Part shown: positions 13,332 to 14,068 of the stretch, one piece after another
Position numbering within the stretch: position 1 is the first letter of the stretch
Layout of the letters: each line of letters begins with the position of its first letter
Assembly (NCBI GenBank): GCA_028695895.1
Contig: JAQVIE010000012.1
Location: 1 to 14,068 of the forward strand
Source: Methanospirillum sp.
GTDB lineage: Archaea > Halobacteriota > Methanomicrobia > Methanomicrobiales > Methanospirillaceae
Length of the DNA stretch: 14,068 nucleotides
Direction of reading: 5' to 3'
Program-made: the position numbers and the translations under genes
The notes under the pieces: model-generated
Seen by the model: only the letters and a program-made list of their open reading frames with translations
The model's database searches: none
Told to the model about the DNA's origin: nothing

Positions 13332-14068
13332 AAGAAGAAATATTTGACCGGTATATGCAGGCAGGAGCGGCAGCTAAGAAGATACTGACAGAAGGGGCAC
13401 AGCGGATCCAGGCTGATGCTTCTTTGCTTGAAGTGGCGGATTTTGTTGAGGGTTCAATTCTGGATGAGGGTTTTGGTATTGCCTTTCCGGTAAACATCTC
13501 TCTGAATGAAGCAGCAGCCCATGATACACCATCTCCCGGGGATTCACGGGTTTTTGCTGAAGGAGATATGGTGAAACTGGATATAGGGGTGCATCTTGAC
13601 GGTTATATTGCCGACACAGCCTGCACCGTTGATCTTGGGAATCAGCCGCTTCTTTGTGAAGCTTCTGTTGCAGCACGGGATGCGGCAATTGAGGCTGTCA
13701 AACCTGGTGTTGCGATCGGCGCCCTTGGTGGGATTGTTTCACATGAGATAAAGAGCCGTGGATTTTTACCGGTTGCAAACCTGACTGGTCATGGTCTTGA
13801 TCAGTACTGCCTCCATAAGGGACCGAATGTTCCAAATATTCCCGGGCCTGGGGGAGCAATTCTTGAAGAAGGGATGGTAGTTGCAATAGAACCTTTTGCA
13901 ACAACCGGTACTGGTTTTGTCCATGATGGCAGCAGGGTGGAGATCTTCAGCCAGCTTGTGAAGCGGCCGGTCAGGCTTCCTGCCGCACGAAAGATCTTAA
14001 AGGAGATAGATGGCCATAATGGCATGCCTTTTGCACGAAGACATGTTTATGTGAAGTCAGCCGATCTG
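13328..14068 (+). CDS. map: Type II methionine aminopeptidase, C-terminally truncated by window edge
   Basis: I translated this frame directly. It is open from ATG 13328 to the end of the window (247 codons), whereas archaeal enzymes have about 295 residues. The N-terminal region carries NEAAAHDTPSPGD with the substrate-binding histidine. It is followed by the metal ligands in LDIGVHLDGYIADTA (two Asp), LTGHGLDQYCLHKG (His) and VVAIEPFATTG (Glu). The last glutamate ligand lies beyond the window. The HGLDQY..HKGPNVPN pattern and the region after the fourth ligand mark the type II (archaeal/eukaryotic) class. It removes initiator methionine co-translationally in the cytosol. It overlaps the Xaa-Pro peptidase stop by 4 bp, has a strong Shine-Dalgarno, and is thus the second gene of a two-peptidase operon. 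Confidence 0.95.
   Translation, partial: MKEEIFDRYMQAGAAAKKILTEGAQRIQADASLLEVADFVEGSILDEGFGIAFPVNISLNEAAAHDTPSPGDSRVFAEGDMVKLDIGVHLDGYIADTACTVDLGNQPLLCEASVAARDAAIEAVKPGVAIGALGGIVSHEIKSRGFLPVANLTGHGLDQYCLHKGPNVPNIPGPGGAILEEGMVVAIEPFATTGTGFVHDGSRVEIFSQLVKRPVRLPAARKILKEIDGHNGMPFARRHVYVKSADL

Noticed and set aside
13374..14025. Three open frames on the - strand near the right edge
   Set aside because: They are antisense to the methionine aminopeptidase, whose ligand motifs are read clearly on the + strand. Their compositions (Gln- and Pro-rich) are typical shadows.
1..14068. CRISPR array, insertion sequence, integrase or tRNA attachment site
   Set aside because: No regularly spaced repeats, transposase motifs or duplicated tRNA 3' ends were seen by eye. 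Gene content is core metabolism and translation.

Overview
The window is chromosomal DNA of a euryarchaeal methanogen, most likely Methanomicrobiales and possibly Methanospirillum-like (genus is inference). The archaeal assignment rests on an archaeal SRP RNA, aEF-1beta with its zinc-ribbon partner, a type II methionine aminopeptidase, a CDKAL1-type tRNA methylthiotransferase and two CCA-less tRNA genes. The methanogen assignment rests on an MfnE-like methanofuran-pathway kinase and a Methanocaldococcus-like malate dehydrogenase. I see no mobile element, CRISPR array or phage gene. This is mostly core-genome content.

Left third (1-3523): a truncated tRNA methylthiotransferase gene on the minus strand is divergent from a tight plus-strand operon, aspartate dehydrogenase-nadA-nadC. 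The three genes overlap by 4 bp at each junction and together make nicotinate mononucleotide from aspartate, dihydroxyacetone phosphate and PRPP. A small membrane-anchored OB-fold gene converges on nadC and overlaps its end.

Middle (3616-8964): a GntP-like permease, then a secreted thioredoxin-like lipoprotein paired with a CcdA-type electron carrier (extracytoplasmic thiol redox). Facing them is a secreted, membrane-anchored phospholipase D-family protein. Next come an mfnE-like kinase, a 53-residue zinc-ribbon protein and aEF-1beta on the plus strand.

Right-centre (9006-11532) is all minus strand. In transcription order it reads tRNA-Asn, tRNA with CAU anticodon (probably Ile2), a methyltransferase-like protein with a cysteine-rich N-terminus, SRP RNA, and malate dehydrogenase. 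The gaps on either side of the SRP RNA are only about 14 bp. The probable SRP RNA TATA box lies in the last codons of the upstream protein gene, and malate dehydrogenase has no room for a promoter outside the SRP RNA gene.

Right end (11598-14068): a two-gene minus-strand unit (two-TM protein plus winged-helix regulator) is divergent from two tandem M24 metallopeptidases, a Xaa-Pro peptidase and a type II methionine aminopeptidase cut by the window edge. The divergent promoter carries a short inverted repeat.

A recurring pattern is that first genes of transcription units lack a Shine-Dalgarno sequence and have an AT-rich box about 26-32 nt before the start codon, as expected for leaderless mRNAs. 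At least two internal operon genes (nadA, map) instead have good Shine-Dalgarno sequences. I did not find a clear new defence or mobile system. The most unusual features are the packing around the SRP RNA and a few uncharacterised proteins.
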